Source: Streptomyces luteogriseus (GTDB taxonomy: Bacteria; Actinomycetota; Actinomycetes; Streptomycetales; Streptomycetaceae). From it: a stretch of 64,000 bases of DNA. The DNA lies in the NCBI RefSeq assembly GCF_014205055.1, contig NZ_JACHMS010000001.1:3224001-3288000 (forward strand), in the 5' to 3' direction. Position 1 is the first letter of the stretch. Every line of letters starts with the position of its first letter. Below are positions 25,194-33,443 of this stretch, in pieces. The notes under the pieces were generated by a model. The model made no database searches and was not told the origin of the DNA. It was given only the letters and a program-made list of their open reading frames with translations. Made by a program: the position numbers and the translations under genes.

Positions 25194-26474
25194 ATGACGG
25201 CCGACATCGCCCAGTCCCTCGCCCGGCTCGCCGCCGAGCGCGTCGATCACCGCTTCAAGGGCCTCCCGCCGGACGCCGACGGGCTGACCGTCGCCGAGCT
25301 GGCCGGCCAGCGCCGCAACCTCTTCACCGGCGGCTTCGCCACGCCCGTGCTCGCGCTGTCCGCCGAGCGCCTGGAGCACAACCTGAAGCTCATGGAGACG
25401 TACGCGGCCCGGCACGGCCTGGCCTTCGCGCCGCACGGCAAGACTTCCATGGCGCCGCAGCTGTTCCAGCGGCAGATCGAGCACGGGGCGTGGGGCATCA
25501 CGCTGGCCGTTCCGCACCAGGTGCGGGTGGCGCGGGCGTTCGGGACCCGGCGCGTGTTCCTGGCGAACGAGCTGGTCGACGCGGCGGCCCTGCGCTGGAT
25601 CGCGGCGGAGCTGGACGCCGACCCGGACTTCGAACTGGTCTGTTACGTCGACTCCGTGCGCGGCGTCGAGCTGATGGACGCCGCTCTGCGGGACGCCGAC
25701 GCCACCCGCCCGGTGGACGTCGTCGTCGAGCTCGCGGCCGGTGAGGGCGCCCGCACCGGCGTCCGTACGGAGACCGAGTGCGCGGCCATCGCGGACGCGG
25801 TGGCGGGGACGCGGACGCTGCGGCTGGTCGGCGTCGCGGGTTACGAGGGCGAGGTGCCGAAGGCCGACACCGCGCGGGTGGCGGCGTGGCTGCGGCGGCT
25901 GGTCGCGCTCGCGGCCGACTTCGACAAGGCCGGGCGGTTCACCGGGCTGGACGAGATCGTGGTCAGCGCGGGCGGCAGCGCCTGGTTCGACGCGGTCGCC
26001 GAGGTCTTCGCCGAGATCCCCGAACTGTCCCTGCCGGTCATGAAGTTGCTGCGCTCGGGCGCGTACGTCTCGCACGACGACGGCCACTACCGCAAGCTGA
26101 CCCCGTTCAACCGGGTGCCCGATGAGGGCGCCCTGGAGCCGGCGTTCCGGCTGTGGACCCAGGTGGTGTCGCGGCCTTCGGCCGAGCAGGCCTTCGTCAA
26201 CGCCGGCAAGCGGGACGCTGCCTACGACCTCGACCTGCCCTTCGCCCAGGTGATCCGCCGGGACGGCGCCGAGCGCCCGGCGACGGGCGTGTCGGTGACG
26301 GCCCTGTCCGACCAGCACGCCTGGCTCGCCACCACGCCGGAGGCGGACCTGGAGGTCGGCGACTGGGTCGGGCTCGGGCTGTCCCACCCGTGCACCTCGT
26401 TCGACAAGTGGCAGCTGATCCCCGTCGCGGAGGCGGACGGCACGGTCGTCGACTACGTCCGCACGTTCTTCTAG
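25194..26474 (+). CDS. D-threonine aldolase / D-serine dehydratase-like PLP enzyme
   Basis: A 426-residue fold-type III PLP enzyme. The PLP Lys lies near residue 80 in LAFAPHGKTSMAP. The metal-binding and C-terminal beta domain contains SDQHAWL and GLGLSHPCTSFDKW (His and Cys ligands as in the DSD1/D-threonine aldolase family). It should deaminate or cleave a D-hydroxy-amino acid. The ATG at 25194 is fixed by GGGAGG; the frame open to 25143 lacks one. Translation of the deacylase gene downstream starts 13 bases after its stop, so the two form an operon: deacylase frees the D-amino acid and this enzyme degrades it. Confidence 0.88.
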   Translation: MTADIAQSLARLAAERVDHRFKGLPPDADGLTVAELAGQRRNLFTGGFATPVLALSAERLEHNLKLMETYAARHGLAFAPHGKTSMAPQLFQRQIEHGAWGITLAVPHQVRVARAFGTRRVFLANELVDAAALRWIAAELDADPDFELVCYVDSVRGVELMDAALRDADATRPVDVVVELAAGEGARTGVRTETECAAIADAVAGTRTLRLVGVAGYEGEVPKADTARVAAWLRRLVALAADFDKAGRFTGLDEIVVSAGGSAWFDAVAEVFAEIPELSLPVMKLLRSGAYVSHDDGHYRKLTPFNRVPDEGALEPAFRLWTQVVSRPSAEQAFVNAGKRDAAYDLDLPFAQVIRRDGAERPATGVSVTALSDQHAWLATTPEADLEVGDWVGLGLSHPCTSFDKWQLIPVAEADGTVVDYVRTFF

Positions 26475-26487
26475 GAGGCCGGGCGCG

Positions 26488-28101
26488 ATGGAAGAGCTGG
26501 TCATCCGGGACGCCGACGTCGTCGACGGCTCCGGCGCGGACGCGTACCGGGCCGATGTCGTGGTCGACGGCGGCCTGATCACATCGATCGTCAAGGAGGC
26601 CGCGGCGGCCGGCTGCCAGCGGCCGACAGCGCGCCGGGAGCTGGACGCCGAGGGGCTCGTCCTCTCCCCCGGCTTCGTCGACATGCACGCGCACAGCGAC
26701 CTGGCGTTGCTGCGCGACCCCGACCACAGCGCCAAGGCCGCGCAGGGCGTCACGCTGGAGGTCATCGGCCAGGACGGGCTGTCGTACGCGCCGGTCGACG
26801 ACCGCACGCTGGGCGAGGTGCGGCGGGCGATCGCCGGGTGGAACGGCCCGGGTGACGACATCGACTTCGACTGGCGCACGGTCGGCGAGTACCTGGACCG
26901 GCTGGACCGCGGGATCGCCGTGAACGCGGCCTACCTGATCCCGCAGGGCACGGTCCGGGCGCTCGCCGTCGGCTGGGAGGACCGCGAGGCGACCCCGGCC
27001 GAGCTGGACCGGATGCGCCGGCTGGTCGCCGAGGGCCTGGAACAGGGCGCCGTCGGCATGTCCTCGGGCCTGACGTACACGCCGGGCATGTACGCGAAGG
27101 ACGCCGAACTGACCGAGCTGTGCCGGGTGGTGGCGTCGTACGGCGGCTACTACTGCCCGCACCACCGCTCCTACGGCGCCGGGGCCCTTCAGGCGTACGA
27201 GGAGATGGTCGCGCTGACCCGGGAGGCGGGCTGCTCCCTCCATCTCGCGCACGCCACCATGAACTTCGGCGTGAACAAGGGCCGGGCCCCGGAGCTGCTG
27301 GCCCTGCTGGACGAGGCGCTCGCGGCCGGGTCCGACATCAGCCTCGACACCTACCCGTACACCCCGGGCTGTACGACGCTGGCGGCCGTGCTGCCGAGCT
27401 GGGCGAGCGAGGGCGGACCGGAGCAGACCCTCAGACGGCTGGCGGACGAGGAGACGGCGGAACGGATCCGTCACCATCTGGAGGTCACCGGCTCGGACGG
27501 CTGCCACGGGGTGCCCGTCGAGTGGGACACGATCGAGATCTCGGGCGTGGGCGATCCGGCCCTGGCCGATTTCGTCGGCCGGACGATCCAGGAGTCGGCG
27601 GACCGGCGGCGCGAGGGGCCCTGGGTGACCGCACGCGGACTGCTGCTGGCCGACCGGCTGGCCCCGACGATCCTCCAGCACGTCGGGCACGAGGAGAACG
27701 TCCGGGCGATCATGCGCCACCGGGTGCACACCGGCGGCTCGGACGGCATCCTCCAGGGCGCGAAACCGCACCCGCGCGCCTACGGCACGTTCCCGCACTA
27801 TCTCGGGCACTACGTCAGGGAGTTGGGGGTGCTGTCGCTGGAGGAGTGCGTCGCGCACCTCACCTCGCGCCCGGCCGCGCGGCTCCGGCTGCCCGACCGG
27901 GGTCTGGTCCGCGAGGGCTACAAGGCCGACCTGGTGCTCTTCGACCCGGCGACGGTCGCGGCGGGCTCCACCTTCGCGGAGCCGCGCACGCTCCCGACGG
28001 GCATCCCGTACGTCCTGGTCGACGGCCGGTTCGCGATCGAGGACGGCCGCCGCACGGATGTACTGGCGGGCCGGGCGGTCCGCAGGACTCCTCCCGCGTG
28101 A
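26488..28101 (+). CDS. N-acyl-D-amino-acid deacylase (D-aminoacylase)
   Basis: A 537-residue amidohydrolase. Metal-site motifs are present: GFVDMHAHSDLALL near residue 65, the VIGQDGLSYAP segment in place of the usual Cys-ligand region, the HHRSYGAG and LHLAHATMNFGV His ligands, and the late Asp in HTGGSDGILQGAKPHPRAYG. It hydrolyses N-acylated D-amino acids to the D-amino acid and a carboxylate. AGGAGG overlaps the upstream stop region, showing operon coupling. The two-gene operon converges with the protease gene behind a strong hairpin. Confidence 0.9.
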   Translation: MEELVIRDADVVDGSGADAYRADVVVDGGLITSIVKEAAAAGCQRPTARRELDAEGLVLSPGFVDMHAHSDLALLRDPDHSAKAAQGVTLEVIGQDGLSYAPVDDRTLGEVRRAIAGWNGPGDDIDFDWRTVGEYLDRLDRGIAVNAAYLIPQGTVRALAVGWEDREATPAELDRMRRLVAEGLEQGAVGMSSGLTYTPGMYAKDAELTELCRVVASYGGYYCPHHRSYGAGALQAYEEMVALTREAGCSLHLAHATMNFGVNKGRAPELLALLDEALAAGSDISLDTYPYTPGCTTLAAVLPSWASEGGPEQTLRRLADEETAERIRHHLEVTGSDGCHGVPVEWDTIEISGVGDPALADFVGRTIQESADRRREGPWVTARGLLLADRLAPTILQHVGHEENVRAIMRHRVHTGGSDGILQGAKPHPRAYGTFPHYLGHYVRELGVLSLEECVAHLTSRPAARLRLPDRGLVREGYKADLVLFDPATVAAGSTFAEPRTLPTGIPYVLVDGRFAIEDGRRTDVLAGRAVRRTPPA

Positions 28102-28112
28102 CCGCCCGGCCG

Positions 28113-28142
28113 GCACCCTGCCTTACGGCTTGGGCAGGGTGC
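28113..28142. terminator. bidirectional terminator between convergent genes
   Basis: GCACCCTGCC (28113-28122) pairs perfectly with GGCAGGGTGC (28133-28142), loop of 10. The right arm is the end of the protease coding sequence and the loop contains its TAA stop, so one hairpin serves both genes. Confidence 0.75.
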
Positions 28143-29049
28143 AGCCGCTCGCGCTCAGGTCGAGCTTGTTGTCGATCCCGAAGCAGGCCGGGATCCCGTA
28201 GGTCTCCTGGGCGTAGTTGATGCCCTTGCGGACGGTCACGTTGCCGTTCGCGTCGACCTCGCACGGGTTGTTCACCGTGCAGCGCTCACCGTCCTCGTTG
28301 CCGGTGTTGTTGATGGCGACGACCTTGTTGGTGGCCTGGTCGACGACGGGCGAGCCGGACGTGCCGCCGATGGTGTTGCAGGCGGAGGTGTAGCGGACCG
28401 AGTCCTTCCAGGTCCAGTCGCCCTCCTTCAGGGTGGGGACGAACCCGTCGATGGTGCAGCTGTAGATCCGCTTCCAGTAGCCGGAGGGGATGCTGATGGC
28501 GGTGCCGGCCACCGGGTGACTGTCGTTCAGCGTCAGCGGGTTGATGTTGTACGAGCTCTTGATCTGCGCGTACGTGGTGGTGAGCTGGTACAGCGCGACG
28601 TCCGTGTCGGTCATCGTGCCGTAGGCGAGCTTGGCGGCGCGCAGGGTGGCGACGCGCGAGCCGGAGGAGTTGAGCAGAGTGAAGCTGCGGCTGGAGGCCT
28701 TGTCGACGAGGACCTCGCCGGGGCCGGGGAACCCGGACTCCAGGCAGTGGCCGTTGGTCATCACGAGCGCCGGGTCGTCGGCCTCGGAGTCCGGCATGCG
28801 GACGACGGAGCCGGAGCAGTTGCTGAGCGCGACGGTACCGGCGAAGTTCAAGGCCTTGGCCTGCCGGCCGCGAAGCCCGGACAGCGTCTGCTCCACGGAC
28901 GTGGCCACACCCGAGACGGCGGACGTGAGCTCGCCCGTGTCCGCGGCCTTGCCGACGCCCGTGGGGGCGGCATCGGCAGCGGTCGCGGGGGCCGCGCCGG
29001 CCCCGGCTATCGCCAGGGCGCAGAACGCGGCGGCGAGAGGTTTTCTCAT
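28123..29049 (-). CDS. secreted trypsin-like serine protease
   Basis: A 308-residue exported protease. The signal peptide covers residues 1-24 (MRKPLAAAFCALAIAGAG, ATA-A). A short pro-region precedes the chymotrypsin-fold domain. The triad is His101 (VMTNGHC), Asp150 (TDTDVALY) and Ser233 (GGTSGSPVV). Several cysteine pairs could stabilise it. The ATG at 29049 has GAGGGG upstream; the frame open to 29157 would bury the signal peptide. It acts outside the cell; the substrate is not readable. It converges with the D-aminoacylase operon. Confidence 0.92.
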   Translation of the reverse strand: MRKPLAAAFCALAIAGAGAAPATAADAAPTGVGKAADTGELTSAVSGVATSVEQTLSGLRGRQAKALNFAGTVALSNCSGSVVRMPDSEADDPALVMTNGHCLESGFPGPGEVLVDKASSRSFTLLNSSGSRVATLRAAKLAYGTMTDTDVALYQLTTTYAQIKSSYNINPLTLNDSHPVAGTAISIPSGYWKRIYSCTIDGFVPTLKEGDWTWKDSVRYTSACNTIGGTSGSPVVDQATNKVVAINNTGNEDGERCTVNNPCEVDANGNVTVRKGINYAQETYGIPACFGIDNKLDLSASGCTLPKP

Positions 29050-29211
29050 GGGGGGTCCCCTCTTGCGACGGAGGCGACCGGAAATCTTCCGGCCGCCCGC
29101 ACTGTTGTCATGTGCATTGTGATCGTCGCAGGGGGGCGGCACAAGAACCTGTTCCACAACCGGAATTGCGGAATCCTGTTCCGACCCTACTCAACCGCCC
29201 TTACCGGACGG

Positions 29212-30138
29212 TCACTTGGGCCCCTTTGTACCCCCGGGGCCACGTCCGGGCTTCTCCCCGGATCTGCCGGGCGCCAAGGCCGTGTCAGCGGGGGCGGGGG
29301 CCGTCGAGGCACCGCCCGTCGGGCCGGTGGCCGGGGGCGGCGCACTGTCCGTCCCGGACGCGGAGGGAGTCCGGCCCGCCCCGGAGGAGGGCGACACGGA
29401 CGCGGTGCCGGACGACTCGTCAGAACCGCCCGGCCCGGCGACGAGCGGAGCCTCGGAGCCCTTGGCCGGACTCGATGCCCCACTCTCCGCCGTCGGCGAC
29501 TCCCCCGCCGTCGGACCCGTGCGGCCTCCCTCGCCGCCCGGCGTCCCGCCGGAAGGCGACCCCGAGAGGGCGAACCCGGCGATCAGGGCGACCGCCGACA
29601 CGGCCCCCACGGCACCGGCGGCGACCGCCACGCGGCGCGCGGGCCGGGGAGCCGGCTTGCGCCGGGCCCGGTGCCCCCCACCGGCGGCCCGGCCTCGCTG
29701 CGGCACCGCGGGCAGCTCACGGGTGTCGCCGGCACCGTCGGCGCCGCCCATGCCGGCGGGGTGCGGGCCGCCGCCGGGGTATGCGCGCGTGACGTCCGCG
29801 CCGTCGACGGAGTGCGCACCGTCGGCGGGATAGGCACCGCCGGCGGGATACGCACCGTCGCCGGGGTGCGCACCGTCGCCTGGGTGCCCACCGTCGGCTG
29901 GGTGCACATCGGGGCGGGAGGCGCCTGTGCCGTCCGCGCCGCCCGGGTGCCCGGCACCGCCGCCGTCCGTCGTGTCGTACGCCGTCGTGTCGTACACGTC
30001 CTGCCATCCATGCGCCGCCGCCGGATCCGCGTACGCGTCGTAGACGGGGGGTGCGGCGGCCTGCGGCAGGTACACGTTCGGCGCGCCCTGCGCCTCGCGA
30101 CCGGTCACTCCGTCGGCGTACTCGAATGGCTTGGACAT
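29212..30138 (-). CDS. repeat-rich single-pass membrane protein, function unknown
   Basis: A 308-residue protein. The N-terminal half is Gly/Pro/Asp/His/Tyr-rich and includes six-residue repeats such as DGAHPG and DGAYPA. A basic patch (RARRKPAPRPARR) precedes one membrane helix (about 170-192). The C-terminal ~115 residues are Ser/Gly/Pro/Thr-rich, like a cell-wall-exposed stalk. No catalytic motif is seen. The ATG at 30138 is the start that gives the MSKPFEYADGV head. Such proteins are common and fast-evolving in Streptomyces. Confidence 0.7.
   Translation of the reverse strand: MSKPFEYADGVTGREAQGAPNVYLPQAAAPPVYDAYADPAAAHGWQDVYDTTAYDTTDGGGAGHPGGADGTGASRPDVHPADGGHPGDGAHPGDGAYPAGGAYPADGAHSVDGADVTRAYPGGGPHPAGMGGADGAGDTRELPAVPQRGRAAGGGHRARRKPAPRPARRVAVAAGAVGAVSAVALIAGFALSGSPSGGTPGGEGGRTGPTAGESPTAESGASSPAKGSEAPLVAGPGGSDESSGTASVSPSSGAGRTPSASGTDSAPPPATGPTGGASTAPAPADTALAPGRSGEKPGRGPGGTKGPK
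29792..29910. repeat. 18-bp tandem repeat in the membrane protein gene
   Basis: About six imperfect 18-bp units of the type GCACCGTCGGCGGGATAC follow one another. They encode the six-residue repeats of the preceding entry on the minus strand. In-frame length supports a coding minisatellite. Confidence 0.75.
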
Positions 30139-30264
30139 GGCGGCGCATTCTAGGGACCGAAGGTGCTGGTGGGACAGCGCGCGGCGATATCGCCCCAAAT
30201 AGCCGCGTCTCACGTGGCGGAAAACACGACCCGGGACGCGTTACCGGGCCGTAAGCTCCCAGAC

Positions 30265-31476
30265 ATGCAGGTGATCCAGTCGACCAAGCTCGCCAATGTC
30301 TGTTACGAGATCCGGGGCCCGGTTCTCGAGGAGGCGATGCGCCTGGAAGCAGCAGGGCACCGCATCCTCAAGCTGAACACCGGCAACCCGGCGGCGTTCG
30401 GTTTCGAGTGCCCGCCGGAGATCCTGGAGGACGTCCTCCGCAACGTGTCGTCGGCACACGGCTACGGAGACGCCAAGGGTCTGCTGGCCGCGCGCCGGGC
30501 CGTCGTGATGCACAACCAGACCCTCGGCATCGAGACGGACGTCGAGCACGTCTTCATCGGCAACGGCGTCTCCGAGCTGATCGTGATGGCGATGCAGGGC
30601 CTGCTGGACGACGGCGACGAGGTCCTGGTCCCCGCGCCCGACTACCCGCTGTGGACCGCCGCCGTCTCCCTGTCCGGCGGCACCGCCGTGCACTACCGCT
30701 GCGACGAGCAGGCCGACTGGAAGCCGGACCTCGCCGACATCGAGCGCAAGGTCACCGACCGCACCAAGGCGCTCGTGATCATCAACCCCAACAACCCGAC
30801 CGGGGCCGTCTACGACGAGGCGATGATCAAGGGCCTGACCGACATCGCCCGCCGCCACAACCTGCTCGTCTGCTCCGACGAGATCTACGACAAGATCCTC
30901 TACGACGACGCCGTGCACACCCCGACCGCCGCCGTCGCCCCCGACCTGCTCACCCTCACCTTCAACGGCATGTCGAAGGCCTACCGGGTGGCCGGATACC
31001 GGGTCGGCTGGATGTCGATCTCCGGGCCGCGCGCCCACGCCGACTCCTACATCGAGGGTCTGACGATCCTGGCGAACATGCGCCTGTGCGCGAACATGCC
31101 CGGGCAGCACGGGGTCGTCGCGGCGCTCAGCGGGCGCCAGACGATCAACGACCTGGTGCTGCCGGGCGGGCGGCTGCGCGAGCAGCGGGACACGGCGTAC
31201 GAGCTGCTGACGCAGATTCCCGGGGTGTCCTGCGTGAAGCCGAAGGGCGCGCTGTACCTCTTCCCGCGCCTCGACCCCAAGGTCTTCAAGATCAAGGACG
31301 ACCGCCGGATGGTCCTGGACCTGCTCCGGCGCGAAAAGATCATGGTCGTCCAGGGCACGGGCTTCAACTGGCCGGAGCCGGACCACTTCCGGGTGGTGAC
31401 CCTGCCGACGGTCGGCGACCTGACCGACGCGATAGGGCGGATCGGGCACTTCCTGGACGGCTACAGCCAGCCCTGA
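30265..31476 (+). CDS. AlaA-like pyridoxal-phosphate aminotransferase
   Basis: A 403-residue fold-type I aminotransferase, closest to glutamate-pyruvate transaminase AlaA. Motifs: GNPAAFGFECPPEI, the VIINPNNPTGAVYDEA substrate/PLP loop, CSDEIYDKILYDD, and the PLP Lys in FNGMSKAYRVAGYRVGW with the phosphate-binding Arg. It interconverts alanine and pyruvate using glutamate/2-oxoglutarate. The ATG at 30265 is preferred, since it begins the family-typical MQVIQSTKLANVCYEIRGP. A strong terminator follows at 31500. Confidence 0.92.
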   Translation: MQVIQSTKLANVCYEIRGPVLEEAMRLEAAGHRILKLNTGNPAAFGFECPPEILEDVLRNVSSAHGYGDAKGLLAARRAVVMHNQTLGIETDVEHVFIGNGVSELIVMAMQGLLDDGDEVLVPAPDYPLWTAAVSLSGGTAVHYRCDEQADWKPDLADIERKVTDRTKALVIINPNNPTGAVYDEAMIKGLTDIARRHNLLVCSDEIYDKILYDDAVHTPTAAVAPDLLTLTFNGMSKAYRVAGYRVGWMSISGPRAHADSYIEGLTILANMRLCANMPGQHGVVAALSGRQTINDLVLPGGRLREQRDTAYELLTQIPGVSCVKPKGALYLFPRLDPKVFKIKDDRRMVLDLLRREKIMVVQGTGFNWPEPDHFRVVTLPTVGDLTDAIGRIGHFLDGYSQP

Positions 31477-31499
31477 CCCCGCACTCCCGACTCGCCCTC

Positions 31500-31532
31500 G
31501 ACCGCCTGCTCACGCTTTGTGTGCAGGCGGTC
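31500..31532 (+). terminator. Rho-independent terminator of the aminotransferase gene
   Basis: GACCGCCTGC (31500-31509) pairs perfectly with GCAGGCGGTC (31523-31532) with a 13-base loop. CTGTTTTG follows, giving a real T-run. Confidence 0.88.
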
Positions 31533-31553
31533 CTGTTTTGTGAACAACTCAAC

Positions 31554-31577
31554 TTTAGACGAGATCTAAGCTAGGAT
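31554..31577 (+). promoter_or_regulatory. promoter with operator-like inverted repeat
   Basis: TTTAGA-CGAGA-TCTAA (31554-31569) is an inverted repeat (arms TTAGA/TCTAA, 5-bp centre) directly in front of TAGGAT (31572-31577), a good Streptomyces -10 box. The repeat would cover the -35/-10 spacer. The gene at 31609 starts 32 bases further on. The local base composition is unusually AT-rich. No -35 match is clear. Confidence 0.55.
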
Positions 31578-31608
31578 GGTTTCCTGTAAGCACACAGGAG
31601 GCCTTCCC

Positions 31609-32025
31609 ATGTACGAACCGATCCGCGACAAGTCGGTCCACAGCACGGTGGACGGCCCCAACCCCGACTTCCCCCACCGCTCCCGTGAGGAAGAGCTGGA
31701 CATCCAGCTCGCGGGCCATCTCGCCGCCCTGCTCGCCGTCACGGACGAGCTGCGCGCGACACAGGCCTCCGCCGACCTGGACACGGCCGCGGGGCGGCTC
31801 GCGGAGCAGGTGAGCCGACTGCGCGGCGGGCGCGCCCCTGTGCGCGCGTCGACGAGCGGCCGACGCGACCGCGGCACCGCGGCCCTGCACCGGAGGGCGC
31901 ACGCCCTGGCGGGCCGGGCGCTGGTCGTCGCCGCCTCCCGCGCCGACACGGCGGCGGCGATCCTGGCCGCCGAGCGGATGGACGCCCACACGGCGGCCCT
32001 GGAGCCCGAACTCGCGTCCCGCTGA
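31609..32025 (+). CDS. small conserved protein of unknown function
   Basis: A 138-residue, mostly helical soluble protein beginning MYEPIRDKSVHSTVDG. Its middle (DIQLAGHLAALLAVTDELRA) and C-terminal half (ALHRRAHALAGRALVVAA, AAAILAAERMDAHTAALE) are Ala/Leu/Arg-rich helices with possible coiled-coil character. There is no catalytic motif. AGGAGG at 31596-31601 fixes the ATG at 31609. I recall similar proteins only from actinomycetes and cannot assign a role. Its own regulated promoter and flanking terminators make it a monocistronic unit. Confidence 0.75.
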   Translation: MYEPIRDKSVHSTVDGPNPDFPHRSREEELDIQLAGHLAALLAVTDELRATQASADLDTAAGRLAEQVSRLRGGRAPVRASTSGRRDRGTAALHRRAHALAGRALVVAASRADTAAAILAAERMDAHTAALEPELASR

Positions 32026-32050
32026 GCCCCGCCGGGCTCCCCCTGACGGC

Positions 32051-32088
32051 CCCGGTCCGCGCGCACCCGCAGCGACGCGCGGACCGGG
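32051..32088 (+). terminator. terminator hairpin after the small conserved gene
   Basis: CCCGGTCCGCGCG (32051-32063) pairs perfectly over 13 bp with CGCGCGGACCGGG (32076-32088), loop of 12, beginning 26 bases after the stop. There is no T-run. Confidence 0.75.
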
Positions 32089-32217
32089 CGCCACGAACCG
32101 TTCCACGAGGGCATCCTGGATGCTCCTGCTGCTCGTGAACATCACGTTGCCAACTCCCCGTTGCCGCGCTCGCCCCGCTGATACTGGCCGGGCAGCGGCG
32201 GGAGGGTGGGAAGCAGC

Positions 32218-33003
32218 GTGGAGTGGACGGTGTGGGCGGGACTGGCCGCGGGACTGCTGATCGCGGTGGTGACCGCGCCGGTCGGGGTGTCCGGGGCGGT
32301 GTTCCTCCTTCCGGTCCACCTGAGCGTCTTCGGTGTGCCGAGTCCGGCGATTACGCCGACGAATCTCCTGTTCAATGTGGTGGCCGGGCCGGGCGCCCTG
32401 TGGCGGTACCGCCGCGACGGCGCTCTGCGCGGCGGCCTGGCCCGGCGTCTGGTCGTCGGCACCCTGCCCGGCGTCGTCCTCGGAGCCGCGATCCGTGTCT
32501 TCGCTCTCCCCGGCCCCGGCGTCTTCCGGCTCCTGATCGCCATCCTGCTGCTGCCGCTCGGCTTGTGGCTGTGCGTCCGTACCCTCGCCCCGGCCCGCCA
32601 CCGGCCGGACGCCGCGGCGGAACCGTCCCCGGCCGCGCTCACTGCCCTGGCTCTCGGGGTGGGCGTGATCGGCGGCATCTACGGCATCGGCGGCGGATCC
32701 CTCCTCGGGCCGGTCCTCGCCGCCCGCGGCCTGCCCATGACCCGGGTGGCGCCGGCCGCCCTCGCGGCCACGTTCGCCACCTCCGTCGTCGGTGCCACCG
32801 TGTATGCGGTCCTGTCCCTGCTCAGCTCCGGGGACGTCGCTCCCGACTGGTGGCTGGGGCTGTCCTGCGGGGTGGGCGGTCTGGTCGGCGGCTACCTGGG
32901 GGCCCGGCTTCAGCCCCGCCTGCCCGAGAATGTGCTGCGGCTCCTGCTCGGCATTCTCGCCACCAGCGTCGGCGGGATGTACGCGCTCCAGGCCCTGACG
33001 TGA
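32218..33003 (+). CDS. TauE/SafE-family membrane permease (DUF81)
   Basis: A 261-residue membrane protein with about 8 helices. The two family repeats are visible: VTAPVGVSGAVFLLPVHLSVFGV with ITPTNLLFNVV, and GVGVIGGIYGIGGGSLLGPVL with APAALAATFATSVVGA. The family exports or imports small organosulphonates and sulphite. The GTG at 32218 is preferred because GGGAAG lies just upstream; an in-frame GTG at 32206 is possible. The substrate is not determined, and neighbours give no clue. Confidence 0.85.
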   Translation: MEWTVWAGLAAGLLIAVVTAPVGVSGAVFLLPVHLSVFGVPSPAITPTNLLFNVVAGPGALWRYRRDGALRGGLARRLVVGTLPGVVLGAAIRVFALPGPGVFRLLIAILLLPLGLWLCVRTLAPARHRPDAAAEPSPAALTALALGVGVIGGIYGIGGGSLLGPVLAARGLPMTRVAPAALAATFATSVVGATVYAVLSLLSSGDVAPDWWLGLSCGVGGLVGGYLGARLQPRLPENVLRLLLGILATSVGGMYALQALT

Positions 33004-33127
33004 ACCCGTCCCATGGCTCATGCGGGGCTACGCAGCAGTGATGATCCCCCTCTTTCTTCTGGCCTTCGCGCTGCGTCATCCGCCTGGTGCGGGGCCTCCG
33101 CCCACGCCGGTGACAAACGGGCACGAA

Positions 33128-33143
33128 CTCCGCCTTCGCGGAG
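33128..33143 (-). terminator. small hairpin after the DUF397 gene
   Basis: CTCCGC-CTTC-GCGGAG, a 6-bp stem with a tetraloop, begins 10 bases past the stop of the minus-strand DUF397 gene at 33153. It is a plausible terminator for that short operon. Confidence 0.5.
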
Positions 33144-33152
33144 CCGCCGGGG

Positions 33153-33443
33153 TCATGCGTCAGGTGCCGACTTGAGGGACGCGACGAAGGACGTCCAGGC
33201 CGGGGCCGTGAGGGTGAGGACCGGGCCGTGGGGGACCTTGGAGTCACGGACGGGCACGACGGCGGTGTGGGCGTCGCAGACTTCGAGGCAGTTGCCGCCG
33301 TCGCCGTTGCTGTAGGTGCTCTTGCGCCAGCGGGCGGCGCCGGGGAAGGCCTCGGCCACCTCGACGCAGTCGCCGCCCGTTCCGTTGCTGTAGCTGCTCT
33401 TGCGCCAGACGGCAGTGCTCAAGTCAATCGCGCTGCTTGCCAT
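33153..33443 (-). CDS. DUF397 protein with two tandem DUF397 units
   Basis: A 96-residue protein made of two copies of the DUF397 core: VWRKSSYSNGTGGDCVEVAE and RWRKSTYSNGDGGNCLEVCD, then the typical VVPVRDSKVPHGPVLTLTAPAWTSFVASL ending. Most DUF397 proteins have one unit; internal doubling of the W-R-K-S-S/T-Y-S-N motif is less usual. The ATG at 33443 has GAGG at correct spacing. Its start lies inside the 3' end of the WhiJ-like gene, with which it is co-transcribed. DUF397 proteins pair with such regulators in Streptomyces development (established for WhiJ and BldB-related loci). Confidence 0.88.
   Translation of the reverse strand: MASSAIDLSTAVWRKSSYSNGTGGDCVEVAEAFPGAARWRKSTYSNGDGGNCLEVCDAHTAVVPVRDSKVPHGPVLTLTAPAWTSFVASLKSAPDA

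Noticed and set aside
25008..26879. 623-codon minus-strand frame opposite the D-amino acid enzyme genes
   Set aside because: Antisense shadow; the plus-strand frame has a ribosome-binding site, PLP and metal motifs.
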